Of a stretch of DNA of 64,000 nt, positions 24,948 through 34,172 are shown piece after piece. Source of the DNA: an uncultured Fodinibius sp. (GTDB lineage Bacteria; Bacteroidota; Rhodothermia; Balneolales; Balneolaceae); contig CAJXMW010000008.1 of the NCBI GenBank assembly GCA_913056235.1, forward strand, positions 58,762 to 122,761, in the 5' to 3' direction. Positions within the stretch are counted from its first letter, which is position 1; each line of letters opens with the position of its first letter. Below the pieces are notes generated by a model, which did not search any database, was not told the origin of the DNA, and saw only the letters and a program-made list of their open reading frames with translations. Both the position numbers and the translations under genes were made by a program.

Positions 24948-26795
24948 CTATGATAATCTTTCAGGATCTCCCTGGCGAAGCTCTTCCAGCGTTTCTTGCA
25001 TATTTTGATCCAGAGATACATAAAATATCTTGTCGCCTGAATTAGTCGAAGGAGGATTATCGACCGTAAAAGGTTGTATTTCATTATTTTCTGTAATTAT
25101 GAACAGCGGGACAAGCTCGTTGCCAAATTGTCCTTGGAGTTTATCATAGGATTCGTCATCGCTGATCTCTTTAGCTAAAATTGCTTTATCGGGCGTAAAT
25201 ATTTTCGAGAGCCGCTCGAAGTTTAATTTATCATCAAACAGAATACGGCCACTCAAATGACTGGTTACTTCTTTGTTTTCGGCCTGCCCGCGAATGTTCT
25301 GGGCAAGCTGAAAAACATGAGAACGTCCAAAGATCTCACCAAAGCGTAGTGCCGCCAGCGAGTTGACTTCGTCGTTCGGGGTAAGCGAAAGCATTCGCCC
25401 GATTCCATCAAGATTGATCTCTTCAAGAGCAAATTCCGAGAGAACATTACCGTGATAGGTTTCAAGTCCTTTGTTCTGGGCTTTGTAAATATGTTTCCAG
25501 TTGGAGTCGGCCACCAGTACCTTGAAACCTTCTTTCTGTATGGCATTGGCGATTTTGAGTGACCAATCGTGAGCACCAAGTATTAAAACGCCATTGGGCA
25601 CCGGTTTGGCTACACCCAGTTTACGAGCTACCCATGAGGCTGGAATACCATAAATGACTACGGTGCTGATAATCACGATAAATACAATGGGTACTAGTTG
25701 TGTCGCTTGTTCATAGCCATTTTGAGCCAGGCTGATCGCAAAAATAGATGAAATGGATGCAGCCACAACTCCGCGCGGGGCCATCCAGGAAAGGAAGAGT
25801 TTTTCGCGCCAGTTGACCTCCGAAAACAGCGTAGAGACATAGACTGACAACGGACGTGCAATAAAAATGAGTATCAGCAGGAATACCAGGATTTGCCAGT
25901 TTAAATTGGCCAACAAGTTGGTAAGCTCAACGCGTGCCGCCAGCAAGATGAACAGCGCCGACAGCAGTAGTACCCGCAGGTTTTCTTTAAATTCAATAAT
26001 GTGGTGAATCTGTGCGGTGCGTTGGTTGGCAAGAGCGATCCCCATAACAGTAGTTGCCCATAAGCCGGACTCATGCTGAAACATGTTCGAAAGTGTAAAG
26101 ACAGTAACAACCACCATCAGGGCTACTGGATTTTGAAGATAATCCGGCAGCAGGTGTCGCTTGAGTAGAAAGTAGATGAGTGCACCGCCAAGCAAGCCAA
26201 TAAGCGTACCAAAAACCACTGTTTTAACAATACTCATGATAGCCAAGCTTGTAGCGCTGGTGGAGCCGACACCAAGGATAACCTCGAAAACGAGTACCGC
26301 CAACATGGCCCCAATGGGATCGATCACTATGCCTTCCCATTTTAAAATGGACCCCACTTGTCCCGATGGCCGCACCTGTCGTAGCAGGGGGATGATGACG
26401 GTTGGTCCGGTAACTACGAGAATGGCCCCCAGCAGGATGGCAAGTTCCCATCCGAATTCGAAAAGATAAAATGCAGAAAAGGCAGTAATGGCCCATGTAA
26501 TGATGACGCCGATGGTAACGAGATTACCAATGACGCCTCCCACATTTTTTAATTCTGAAAATCGCAGACTCAGCCCACCCTCGAACAGGATAATGGCAAC
26601 AGAAAGTGATATGAAGGGGGTTAGCAGATCCCCCATGAGCATGTCAGGGTTCAGCAGGCCAAAGACAGGTCCGGCCAGGATACCTGATATCAATAGTAAT
26701 AAGATGGCAGGCAGTTTAAACCGCCATGCAATCCATTGTGCTCCAATTCCAAATACGAGAATGGTCGTAATGCCAATTAGTAAAGATGCGCTCAT
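24948..26795 (-). CDS. CPA1-type cation:proton antiporter with TrkA-N domain
   Basis: A 615-residue transporter with about 12-13 membrane segments in the first 400 residues (LFEGGLSLRF and ILVVTGPTVIIPLLRQ are typical NhaP-class marks; the buried Asp is in EGIVIDPIGAMLA) followed by a cytosolic TrkA-N-like nucleotide-binding domain from about residue 405 (NGVLILGAHDWSLKIANAIQ). It exchanges Na+ or K+ for protons across the inner membrane. The Rossmann-like domain suggests gating by a nucleotide. Close to nhaA, divergent from it across a 410-bp gap. Confidence 0.9.
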   Translation of the reverse strand: MSASLLIGITTILVFGIGAQWIAWRFKLPAILLLLISGILAGPVFGLLNPDMLMGDLLTPFISLSVAIILFEGGLSLRFSELKNVGGVIGNLVTIGVIITWAITAFSAFYLFEFGWELAILLGAILVVTGPTVIIPLLRQVRPSGQVGSILKWEGIVIDPIGAMLAVLVFEVILGVGSTSATSLAIMSIVKTVVFGTLIGLLGGALIYFLLKRHLLPDYLQNPVALMVVVTVFTLSNMFQHESGLWATTVMGIALANQRTAQIHHIIEFKENLRVLLLSALFILLAARVELTNLLANLNWQILVFLLILIFIARPLSVYVSTLFSEVNWREKLFLSWMAPRGVVAASISSIFAISLAQNGYEQATQLVPIVFIVIISTVVIYGIPASWVARKLGVAKPVPNGVLILGAHDWSLKIANAIQKEGFKVLVADSNWKHIYKAQNKGLETYHGNVLSEFALEEINLDGIGRMLSLTPNDEVNSLAALRFGEIFGRSHVFQLAQNIRGQAENKEVTSHLSGRILFDDKLNFERLSKIFTPDKAILAKEISDDESYDKLQGQFGNELVPLFIITENNEIQPFTVDNPPSTNSGDKIFYVSLDQNMQETLEELRQGDPERLS

Positions 26796-27205
26796 AGCTA
26801 TGTTTAATTACAAATGAATCCTAATTGATCGGCTGTTCTTTTTAAATAGTTGTCGCTAAAAAATCAGTAAACGTTCTATTATAACCAAAGTTTTTTCAGC
26901 GTTAAAAAAACTGTCAATAAATCAGTATAGTTCACCCTTCTTGTGCAAAATAATGTAAAATGACTTGGAGGTGACGGCTTGAAAAAGTGATAGGTTCGTT
27001 TCCTTGGAAACCTTTTCGCCATAAAGTTAGTTAATGCAAGTAATTTTTTATAAAATCAGCAGTTCAATAAAAATAAACTTTTAATTATTGACGAGATTAA
27101 ACACATTTACGCTTCGATAAAATCGAAGTATGTTTCGGCGTGATACTATCTACGGAATCGACATAGTGACTGGAACAACTTTAAACTCTACAAAATTATA
27201 GGAAA
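26796..27205. other. 410-bp divergent intergenic region between the antiporter genes
   Basis: No gene is visible. It holds two small perfect inverted repeats: GTTTCC-tt-GGAAAC at 26998-27011 and CTTCGAT-aaa-ATCGAAG at 27112-27128, the latter 77 bp before nhaA. Either could belong to a leader RNA or operator responding to Na+ or pH. I could not match it to a known Na+ or nhaA-associated riboswitch. Confidence 0.5.
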
Positions 27206-28564
27206 GTGACAGATAATAGTAATAGCATAAAACATAAGATTCAGCAGTTTCTTAAGAAGGATTCAGCAGCAGGAATGATGCTGCTTTTTGCAACCATCCT
27301 TGCATTGGCTGTTGCCAACAGTCCACTTTATGAAATGTATCATCATCTTCTGGAAATGCATATTCAGCTGGGGGTTGGAGATCTTACCATAAACGAAACG
27401 GTTCACCACTGGGTTAATGATGGCTTGATGGCCGTTTTCTTTCTATTGGTTGGCCTGGAAATTAAACGCGAGCTTAAATATGGTGAACTATCCACTGTGC
27501 AATCAGCTCTGTTGCCAGCGTTTGCAGCTATCGGCGGGGCCGTAATACCTGCACTTATTTACTGGGGGTTTAATTCCGGAACTGGTTTTATGGATGGCTG
27601 GGCGATTCCGATGGCTACCGATATTGCCTTTGTAATTGGCGTAGTGGCGTTACTTGGCTCTCGGGTGCCGGTTTGGGCCAAGGTATTTGTAACGGCCATT
27701 GCTGTTGTCGATGATCTTATTGCCGTGTTAGTTATTGCATTCTTTTACACCGAATCTATAAGCATGATAGCACTGGGTATTGCCGGAGCTTGTTTGGTCG
27801 TGCTTATGTTCATGAACTTCCGAGGAGTTAATAAAATATCTCCTTATATGATAATCGGATTTATCATGTGGTGGGCGGTGCTCAAGTCAGGGGTGCACGC
27901 AACCATTGCCGGCGTGATGTTGGGTTTTGTGATGCCGGCCAGCCGCGGTTGGAGCCTGGAGCGCCTCAAAGAGTATGCGCAGGAAGGATTTGAGCTTTTT
28001 AAACAGGCTGAAGACGATAATATGCCGGTTTCAAAAGAACAGGCACTAAATCATATGAAAGAAACGGTAACACATGCCGAGTCGCCTTTACACAGGTTGG
28101 AACATAAGCTGCACTTCTCGGTCTACTTTTTGATTATGCCGATCTTTGCTTTTGCAAATGCGGGCGTCATCTTTGATCCTGAAATCATGGGTCACGCTTT
28201 TGCCTCCACACTTACCTGGGGAATTGCCATTGGATTGTTTGTTGGTAAACAGGTTGGAATTTTAGGTTCTACATGGTTACTGACAAAGCTAGGATTTACC
28301 GATCTGGCTGACAATAAAGAGACCTGGAAAGTGGTTTACGGGGTGGCCTTGCTTGCCGGCATTGGATTTACCATGTCACTGTTTATTGCTAATCTCTCGT
28401 TTGATCCTGGTAGCGAGCTGCTTGAGTTTGGAAAAGTAGGCATCCTGATCGGCTCGTTCGTTAGTGGCGTCTTGGGATATTACTTCCTCAGTCGTCGTCC
28501 GGATTATGGAGCAGAAACACAACAACCATTCGACGTACCAGAAGGAAACGAAGTTACCTCCTAA
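27206..28564 (+). CDS. nhaA: Na+/H+ antiporter NhaA
   Basis: Exports Na+ in exchange for protons, protecting against salt and alkaline pH. The 452-residue protein starts with GTG at 27206; no better start is near. It shows the NhaA opening (FLKKDSAAGMMLLFATILA), the paired ion-binding aspartates in AIAVVDDLIAVLVIAFFYT, and the later half-helices with HFSVYFLIMPIFAFANAGV. Length is somewhat above E. coli NhaA (388), with a loop around residues 255-300 and a hydrophilic tail making the difference. A clear terminator follows. Confidence 0.95.
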   Translation: MTDNSNSIKHKIQQFLKKDSAAGMMLLFATILALAVANSPLYEMYHHLLEMHIQLGVGDLTINETVHHWVNDGLMAVFFLLVGLEIKRELKYGELSTVQSALLPAFAAIGGAVIPALIYWGFNSGTGFMDGWAIPMATDIAFVIGVVALLGSRVPVWAKVFVTAIAVVDDLIAVLVIAFFYTESISMIALGIAGACLVVLMFMNFRGVNKISPYMIIGFIMWWAVLKSGVHATIAGVMLGFVMPASRGWSLERLKEYAQEGFELFKQAEDDNMPVSKEQALNHMKETVTHAESPLHRLEHKLHFSVYFLIMPIFAFANAGVIFDPEIMGHAFASTLTWGIAIGLFVGKQVGILGSTWLLTKLGFTDLADNKETWKVVYGVALLAGIGFTMSLFIANLSFDPGSELLEFGKVGILIGSFVSGVLGYYFLSRRPDYGAETQQPFDVPEGNEVTS

Positions 28565-28590
28565 GTAGCAGATTAAATAATTTATACTGC

Positions 28591-28618
28591 AAAGGCGGCT
28601 GAACAAGCCGCCTTTTTT
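28591..28618 (+). terminator. Rho-independent terminator of nhaA
   Basis: AAAGGCGGCT, loop GAACA, AGCCGCCTTT, then a T run. A strong GC-rich stem 27 bp after the nhaA stop. Confidence 0.9.
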
Positions 28619-28663
28619 ATTGGGATAACGATAGTCCGATGGTTGAGCTGGGGATAGGCTGTC

Positions 28664-29665
28664 TTATCTGACAATCGAGGGGTTAGAGAGTGTCCCTTCT
28701 ATCTGAATTGAGATCCCTTTGTCGGTTTTGGGAAGTGAGATTGAAAACAGTCGTTCAATATTTTCCAGTACGTTGGTAAGTGATCCTGACAGTCGGGTTA
28801 GCGAAACTTTTGTTTTCTGAAGCTTCGACGAACCCAAGGGAGTTTTCGGCTCGATGAAGCCAGATCCCGACAGCAGGCCAAGTTCCGAGTTCAGTGTCGA
28901 TTCGATGCGGATCATATCGTCCTGTGATGCGGGATTTACGTGCAGCTGGGCAGAGCGGAAGGGGATGGCCCCTGTTGGGTATCCGAAGCCTTTAATGAAA
29001 AAGCTATAGCTGTTTTGGAAGGACTCCGAAGGGGTCCAAGTTAACGAGTCCATCCCGAACTGATGGGTGCCATTAAACCAAAAATGTTTCTTTTGGGCAT
29101 CGATGGAACCGGAGTAGCGAAACTCCTCAGCGACCAGTTTAGTGAGGCTAGTATTTGGCAGCGAAATAGTCAGGTTGGAACTGCGAGCCTCAATGCTGTG
29201 AGCATGACCAAAAGTAGTGCCATTGACGGCGCTTAGCAGCCCGTCAAGTGCCTTCCCCTTATAGGAGAGATAAAGTGAGTCGGCTTTCAATTCCTGTAGT
29301 CCCGATCGATTGACATATGAAGGCCTAAGGAGGGTCAGGTTAGCGGTAGTTAGGTTATTAAGCCCATAGGTCAGTCCCCCAAAGTAGATGTTGAGGAAGT
29401 CAAGGTAACTCATGTCAAGTTGTAGATGCTGCGCCCGTTCGATGTGATTGCCGAGGATTAACGTCAGATCCCGAATGCTGACCGTCGCCGAAAACGGGGA
29501 TACCTCAATTGACGAATACTGTACCGAGATGCCCTTACTTTTTTCGGATTGCTCCTGTATGGCCTTGTCAATCTGTTCCTCGGCTTGTGAGGCAGCTAAA
29601 AAGTGATACCCTACGATTAGAGTGACAAATACAGCAAGGCCAATGAGATAGTATCGTTTTTTCAT
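28664..29665 (-). CDS. Membrane-anchored protein of unknown function, AsmA/DUF748-like build
   Basis: I do not recognise a specific family. The 333-residue protein has one N-terminal membrane helix (residues 5-24, YYLIGLAVFVTLIVGYHFLA), no cleavage site, and then a long periplasmic part rich in alternating beta-strand patterns (SSIEVSPFSATVSIRDLTLIL, LTTANLTLLRPSYV). This layout, with repeated short-strand units describing a layered beta structure, resembles AsmA-like or DUF748 proteins that handle lipids between membranes; the match is structural impression only. It ends close to the nhaA terminator and lies after hisS on the same strand. Confidence 0.6.
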   Translation of the reverse strand: MKKRYYLIGLAVFVTLIVGYHFLAASQAEEQIDKAIQEQSEKSKGISVQYSSIEVSPFSATVSIRDLTLILGNHIERAQHLQLDMSYLDFLNIYFGGLTYGLNNLTTANLTLLRPSYVNRSGLQELKADSLYLSYKGKALDGLLSAVNGTTFGHAHSIEARSSNLTISLPNTSLTKLVAEEFRYSGSIDAQKKHFWFNGTHQFGMDSLTWTPSESFQNSYSFFIKGFGYPTGAIPFRSAQLHVNPASQDDMIRIESTLNSELGLLSGSGFIEPKTPLGSSKLQKTKVSLTRLSGSLTNVLENIERLFSISLPKTDKGISIQIEGTLSNPSIVR

Positions 29666-29731
29666 ATAACCGAATTTGCTTGCAAGTCATCAGCATTCGG
29701 CATGTATTTGCTGCAGTCGAACGCTGAGGTA

Positions 29732-30991
29732 TTAGTTGGTTAGTTTTTTCAAAATCTCGTCGAAAGTATAGGCCTCTTCTTCGCTGGCCTTCATATTGCG
29801 GAGCGTGAACTTGCCTTCGTTGAGTTCATGGTCGCCCACAATAATTGTGTGACGCGCATTTTCGCGGTCAGCATCTTTCATCTGTGATTTAATGGAGCGT
29901 CCGATATAATCCATGGAAGCGGAGAGTCCGGCCTTGCGTAGCTTGGGCAGGTGATTGATGGCCCATTTGCGCGCTTTTTTGCCGAGCGTCACAATGTACA
30001 CATCCAACATTTCTTCTTCGGCCAAGTCAATATCAAGCTCTTCGCAGGCGATCATCAGGCGTTCCATTCCGGCTGCAAATCCGACCGCTGGCGTATGCTG
30101 GCCGCCAATCTCTTCGATCAACAGGTCGTAGCGACCGCCACCGCCGAGTGCATCCTGGGCACCCAGGTCGGGACTGATGACTTCAAAAGCGGTACGGGTA
30201 TAATAATCGAGACCCCGCACAAGGTATGGATCTTCTTCGTAGGGAATCTCCAGCTCGGTTAGTAATTCTTTTACTTGCTCGTAATGTTTTTTGGTTTCCT
30301 CCGAAAGGAAATCGGTAATTACCGGCGCTTCCTCGATAAACGGCTGGTCTTCTTCTTCCTTGGAGTCGAGGATACGTAGCGGATTTTTCTCAAACCGCTC
30401 CCTGGAGATGTCGCTCATCTTATCAAGATTGGGACGGAAATAATCCTGCAGTGCTTCTTTGTAAGCTTTCCGGCTTTCGGGATCGCCCACGGAATTAATC
30501 TTTAGGGAAGTATTGGTGATGCCAACGCGATCATAGATCGACATCATGAGCGCAATAATATCCACGTCCGCTGCGGGATCGTCGGCGCCAATAATCTCGG
30601 CCCCAAACTGGTGAAACTGTCGTTGACGTCCTTTTTGCGGTTTCTCAGCACGAAACATTGGTCCGATATAGTACAAATTCTGAGTGCCGCCCCGCTGTTC
30701 GAGGTGATGCTCGACGAAGGCACGCGCCACGGGTGCGGTGCATTCGGGACGCAATACATATTGGTCATCACCGCGTTCAAAGGCAAACATCTCCTTGGAA
30801 ACAATATCGGTCAGTTGTCCCACGCCACGAGCAATGAGTTCAGTCTGCTCCATGATGGGCGTGCGGATCTCTTCGAAGTTAAATTTCTTTGCCTCTTCGT
30901 GGATGATGCGTTCCAGTGCTTGCCATTTTCCTACTTCGTCGGGTAGGATATCCACCATCCCCACATGTGTACTAAACGTCGGTTGCGCCAT
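29732..30991 (-). CDS. hisS: Histidyl-tRNA synthetase
   Basis: Charges tRNA-His. The 419-residue class II synthetase has motif 1 in its first 60 residues, motif 2 around QKGRQRQFHQFGAEIIG (about 112-128), the histidine-specific LVRGLDYYTRTAFE near 258-271, motif 3 AVGFAAGMERL near 310, and a C-terminal anticodon-binding domain from about 325. Length is normal. A TATCTTTG box lies 38-45 bp upstream of its start. Confidence 0.96.
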   Translation of the reverse strand: MAQPTFSTHVGMVDILPDEVGKWQALERIIHEEAKKFNFEEIRTPIMEQTELIARGVGQLTDIVSKEMFAFERGDDQYVLRPECTAPVARAFVEHHLEQRGGTQNLYYIGPMFRAEKPQKGRQRQFHQFGAEIIGADDPAADVDIIALMMSIYDRVGITNTSLKINSVGDPESRKAYKEALQDYFRPNLDKMSDISRERFEKNPLRILDSKEEEDQPFIEEAPVITDFLSEETKKHYEQVKELLTELEIPYEEDPYLVRGLDYYTRTAFEVISPDLGAQDALGGGGRYDLLIEEIGGQHTPAVGFAAGMERLMIACEELDIDLAEEEMLDVYIVTLGKKARKWAINHLPKLRKAGLSASMDYIGRSIKSQMKDADRENARHTIIVGDHELNEGKFTLRNMKASEEEAYTFDEILKKLTN

Positions 30992-31028
30992 GAATTTAGA
31001 TCGCTTCAGTTGTAAAAATTATTCGGCT

Positions 31029-31036
31029 CAAAGATA
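31029..31036 (-). promoter_or_regulatory. TATCTTTG -7 box upstream of hisS
   Basis: On the minus strand this is an exact TAnnTTTG, ending 37 bp before the hisS ATG. The nearest TTG-type element upstream is 26 bp away, a little too far, so the call rests on the -7 box alone. Confidence 0.45.
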
Positions 31037-31104
31037 AGAGTCTGCTCAGAGAAATCCTTAGCCAATTTTGTAAGGTTCTATCTCCAAAATGGTCATACAA
31101 CTTA

Positions 31105-31135
31105 GCCACAGATGATCACAGATTTCAAACAGATG
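31105..31135. repeat. CACAGAT-unit repeat, left flank of the GxxExxY remnant
   Basis: Three units in direct order: CCACAGATGAT, CACAGATTTCAA and ACAGATGAATAC, beginning with GCCACAGAT at 31105. The first in-frame ATG of the downstream remnant lies inside this repeat. Confidence 0.65.
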
Positions 31136-31510
31136 AATACTTATCAATATCATAAGTTGACTAGAAAAATTATTAAGGGATACTACATTGTTTACAATGA
31201 ACTTGGGACAGGATTCTTGGGGTCTCTTTATGAAAATGCAATGGTAATAGTATTGAAAAATGAGTTAGGCTTAGACGTAAAACCTCAGGCACCAATTGAT
31301 GTTTCTTATCAGAGATAAGATTGTGGTGAATTTAAGGCTGATCTGGTGGTTGAGAATAAAGTAATCGTAGAACTAAAAGCTATTACAAAGTTAGTGCCTG
31401 AACACAAAGCACAAATTATCAATTATTTGAAAGCGATTAATATTGAACTGGGACTACTAATGAATTTTGAAGACGAGCCAGAATTTAAACGATTCATATT
31501 TAACAAATGA
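31112..31510 (+). pseudogene. GxxExxY family protein, disrupted by an in-frame stop
   Basis: A gene remnant of about 132 codons (about 125 from the second ATG at 31133). The first part reads KLTRKIIKGYYIVYNELGTG then FLGSLYENAMVIVLKNELGL; after a TAA at 31316-31318 the same frame continues DCGEFKADLVVENKVIVELK and ends at 31510. This is the GxxExxY family, a small PD-(D/E)XK-nuclease-like fold with active-site candidates in the ADLVV...VELK part. Two defects are visible: the stop codon, which fits a single base change because the spacing from Tyr to GEF is normal, and loss of the naming glutamate, where GFLESVY-like sequence is GFLGSLY. It is flanked by CACAGAT repeats on both sides. Confidence 0.75.
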
Positions 31511-31525
31511 TGTAGGTTAGGTTAA

Positions 31526-31590
31526 GCCACAGATTGACACTGATAAAAAAGATTGAATAAAATCAGTCTAAATCTGTGCAGATCTGTGGC
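31526..31590. repeat. CACAGAT-unit inverted repeat, right flank of the GxxExxY remnant
   Basis: GCCACAGATTGACACTGAT (31526-31544) faces AATCAGTCTAAATCTGTG...ATCTGTGGC ending at 31590, giving an imperfect hairpin. Its outer end ATCTGTGGC (31582-31590) is the reverse complement of the GCCACAGAT that opens the left flank at 31105, so the whole 486-bp unit has inverted ends. Confidence 0.7.
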
Positions 31591-31600
31591 ATATAAAAAA

Positions 31601-32587
31601 CTACATCCCCATTAACACAATTTTGCCAGTGTTTTTGTTGTCCTGCATGCGCTGGTGGGCCTCTTCGGTGTTACTCCAGTCGTAGGTTGAGTCGATAACA
31701 GGGTGCAAAGCTCCTTTGCCAAAAAGATCGAGCGTTTTTTCTGCAAAATCCTTGGTGAGATCAATTTTATATTGTTCTGATCGATTGCGCAGCGTAGATC
31801 CCAGAATAGAGAGTCGCTTCCGCAGGATTGGTACCAGGCTGACCCCTTCGAGCTTATGTCCGCCTAAAAAGGAGAGGTATACCACGCGACCGTCCATCGC
31901 CAATACTTCCATGTTTTTGTGCCAATAGGGTTTCCCGATAAAGTCGATAACCAGGTCTATGGAATCAGAACCGATATCCTCGATAATCTTCTCAGCATAA
32001 TTTTGTTTCTTGTAATTGTATGCATAAGCGGCTCCGAGCGCTTCGGCTGTTTTGAGTTTGTGTTGCTTGCCGGCTGTGCCAATAATTCGAGCGTCATAGA
32101 GGCGGTGCGCCAGCTGTATAGCAGAAGTGCCTACTCCGCTACCCGCGGCATGAATAAGCACTGTTTCTTGATTTTGCAGCTTGCCCAGCCAATCCAGCGC
32201 CTGGAAGGCCGTTAAAAAGGTTTCAGGGATGGCTGCAGCTTCCTTGAATGACAAATTATTTGGGATTCCCATTGCCATATCTTCGTGAATAGTGCAGTAT
32301 TCGGCATATCCACCGCCGGCCAGTAGGCCAAATACCCGGTCGCCGGGGTTCCATTTGGTAGCTTTTGATCCTACTTCCTCAACAATACCTGCCATCTCGA
32401 GACCAAGAATGGGGCTTGCTCCCTGTGGAGGATCGTAGCCGCCCTTGCGCTGCAAGAGGTCTGCCCGGTTGATGGCCGTAGCTTTGATCTGAACCAATAT
32501 TTCATGTGGTGCGGGTTCAGGAGTGGGGGCTTCATCAATGGTTAGGGAAGATCCTGATTTCTCCTGTATTACGTTGATAGCTTTCAT
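31601..32587 (-). CDS. NAD(P)H:quinone oxidoreductase-like medium-chain reductase (zeta-crystallin/PIG3 type)
   Basis: A 328-residue zinc-independent MDR protein. GroES-like N-terminal domain with TAINRADLLQRKGGYDPPQG (family mark), then a Rossmann domain with VLIHAAGSGVGTSAIQLAHR (about 140-160). It lacks the catalytic zinc cysteines of true alcohol dehydrogenases. PIG3-like members reduce quinones with NADPH in the cytoplasm. It ends 12 bp before the flippase gene on the same strand but looks functionally separate from that glycan island. Confidence 0.9.
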   Translation of the reverse strand: MKAINVIQEKSGSSLTIDEAPTPEPAPHEILVQIKATAINRADLLQRKGGYDPPQGASPILGLEMAGIVEEVGSKATKWNPGDRVFGLLAGGGYAEYCTIHEDMAMGIPNNLSFKEAAAIPETFLTAFQALDWLGKLQNQETVLIHAAGSGVGTSAIQLAHRLYDARIIGTAGKQHKLKTAEALGAAYAYNYKKQNYAEKIIEDIGSDSIDLVIDFIGKPYWHKNMEVLAMDGRVVYLSFLGGHKLEGVSLVPILRKRLSILGSTLRNRSEQYKIDLTKDFAEKTLDLFGKGALHPVIDSTYDWSNTEEAHQRMQDNKNTGKIVLMGM

Positions 32588-32599
32588 TGTTCTCTGTGA

Positions 32600-34096
32600 C
32601 TAAATAATTTTTCGAATTGCATCTTTAATCGTGTTTAGCGAATTGAAAACAAGCTCATTAAACTGCTCAGAAATTTTTAATCCTAATGTGGGAACCAGGT
32701 AAAGTCCGGTAATAAGGGTTGACCGAACCAAGATATCTACATAGGGATTTAGCAGCGTTGGGATTTGGAAGATAATGAGTAATGTTATTGCTCCGATGGC
32801 CAAAATATAGAGTATCTGATGTTCAAAAGGTTGCATGGAAAAGCGTATCCAAACATAAGTCAGTTTTAGGATATTGTATATGACGATAGCTGAGGCCGTT
32901 CCGATAGCAGCTCCCAGAATACCATAAACCGGGATCAGCAAATAGTTAAGAATTACGGTAATGACTATTAAGGTAATAGTTGAATAGAGGTCGAAGTGGT
33001 AATACTTGGAGTTGAGGATAATAGCACCATTGACCCCGGCGGCCATACTAAATACGTTAGCTGAGGCAATAACAATAATAACTAAAACACCCCCTGAATA
33101 ATCTGCGGGGAGTAGGGTCATCAGGTTATCAATATTGGGAACCACTAAACAGAATAGAAGTCCGCCGGCGATGACCATATTTAATGAAGAGCGACGATAT
33201 ATATCTTCAATGAAGTCAAAGTTTTTGTTATTAAAAGCATCTGAAATCAAAGGAGAGGAGATCTGATAAACCGATTTGCGGGGGATCGTAATTGCTGAAC
33301 CGATGTAAAATGCGATGGCGTAGATGCCGGTTTCACTGAGTCCGGCAAGTGAACTGAGCATAATAATGTCGATGTTACTAACAATAATTGTAGCCAATCC
33401 ACCGAAAAAAGCATATAAGCTGTAGTTACCCATGCTTTTGAGTAGTGTGCTACGCAAAAATTCGAATTCAGGCTTTAAATCTACCTCAAATTCCCGATAG
33501 GTATAAATCAATAATCCCAGCATTATGATCCCATAGGTGGCAACAAAACCTACAATAAACTCGAAGAAAGTGATCCAGTTAAAGAAATAGAGAATAAGAA
33601 TGAGAGCGGTGAGCAAGCGAACAACTATGTTCATCAGGAATGATGACATCACGGTATCATACAGGGCCCGAACATAGCTCGACAGTACATGAAAGAATAG
33701 GATGAAAAAAGCGAGCGGCAGAATAAACCAGTAATAATCAACAAGTAATTCTGATTTTTCTATAAAATAATGTATGATCGTAGGCTGGAATAGGTAAAGT
33801 ATACAAGCCAATATAATTAGCCCCACGAAAGGGATGCTAAGGGATAAAAAAAGTGAACCGTGATGGTTTTTTTCTTTATCCCTGAACAGGGGAAAATATC
33901 TGATTATCGTGTTTTGCGTACCCAGATTAGCAAATTGGGTCGAAACCATCGCCAGAGAAAGTAGTACCCGTGTCAATCCATACTGTTCTGGCTGCAGTAT
34001 GTTTGGATACATCCAAATTGTTATGACAAAACCAAGCGCAACGCCGAAATACGAAATAATTGTATTTCGAACGCTTTGACTTACAATAATTCCCAA
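32600..34096 (-). CDS. Wzx-like flippase (polysaccharide biosynthesis, MOP superfamily)
   Basis: A 498-residue membrane protein with about 12-14 hydrophobic helices and the MOP/RfbX layout (SYFGVALGFVITIWMYPNIL at the start; SSLAGLSETGIYAIAFYIG in the middle; YGILGAAIGTASAIVIYNIL late). It would flip lipid-linked glycan units across the inner membrane for a surface polysaccharide. It opens a block of glycosyltransferase and sulfotransferase genes on the minus strand. The block is AT-richer than its surroundings, as usual for exchanged surface-glycan islands. Confidence 0.88.
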   Translation of the reverse strand: MGIIVSQSVRNTIISYFGVALGFVITIWMYPNILQPEQYGLTRVLLSLAMVSTQFANLGTQNTIIRYFPLFRDKEKNHHGSLFLSLSIPFVGLIILACILYLFQPTIIHYFIEKSELLVDYYWFILPLAFFILFFHVLSSYVRALYDTVMSSFLMNIVVRLLTALILILYFFNWITFFEFIVGFVATYGIIMLGLLIYTYREFEVDLKPEFEFLRSTLLKSMGNYSLYAFFGGLATIIVSNIDIIMLSSLAGLSETGIYAIAFYIGSAITIPRKSVYQISSPLISDAFNNKNFDFIEDIYRRSSLNMVIAGGLLFCLVVPNIDNLMTLLPADYSGGVLVIIVIASANVFSMAAGVNGAIILNSKYYHFDLYSTITLIVITVILNYLLIPVYGILGAAIGTASAIVIYNILKLTYVWIRFSMQPFEHQILYILAIGAITLLIIFQIPTLLNPYVDILVRSTLITGLYLVPTLGLKISEQFNELVFNSLNTIKDAIRKII

Positions 34097-34172
34097 AATA
34101 AAGTTCTTCTAAAGGTAAATATTAAAATCTTTGGATATTAACATATCAGAAAGAAGTGAATAAAAACATTGT

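Noticed and set aside
26796..27205. Known nhaA-associated or Na+ riboswitch
   Set aside because: I could not match conserved features of the described motifs; only two simple palindromes are visible.
31105..31590. CRISPR array from the repeated CACAGAT words
   Set aside because: Units are about 8-12 nt, diverged and without regular spacers, and they flank a gene instead of forming an array.
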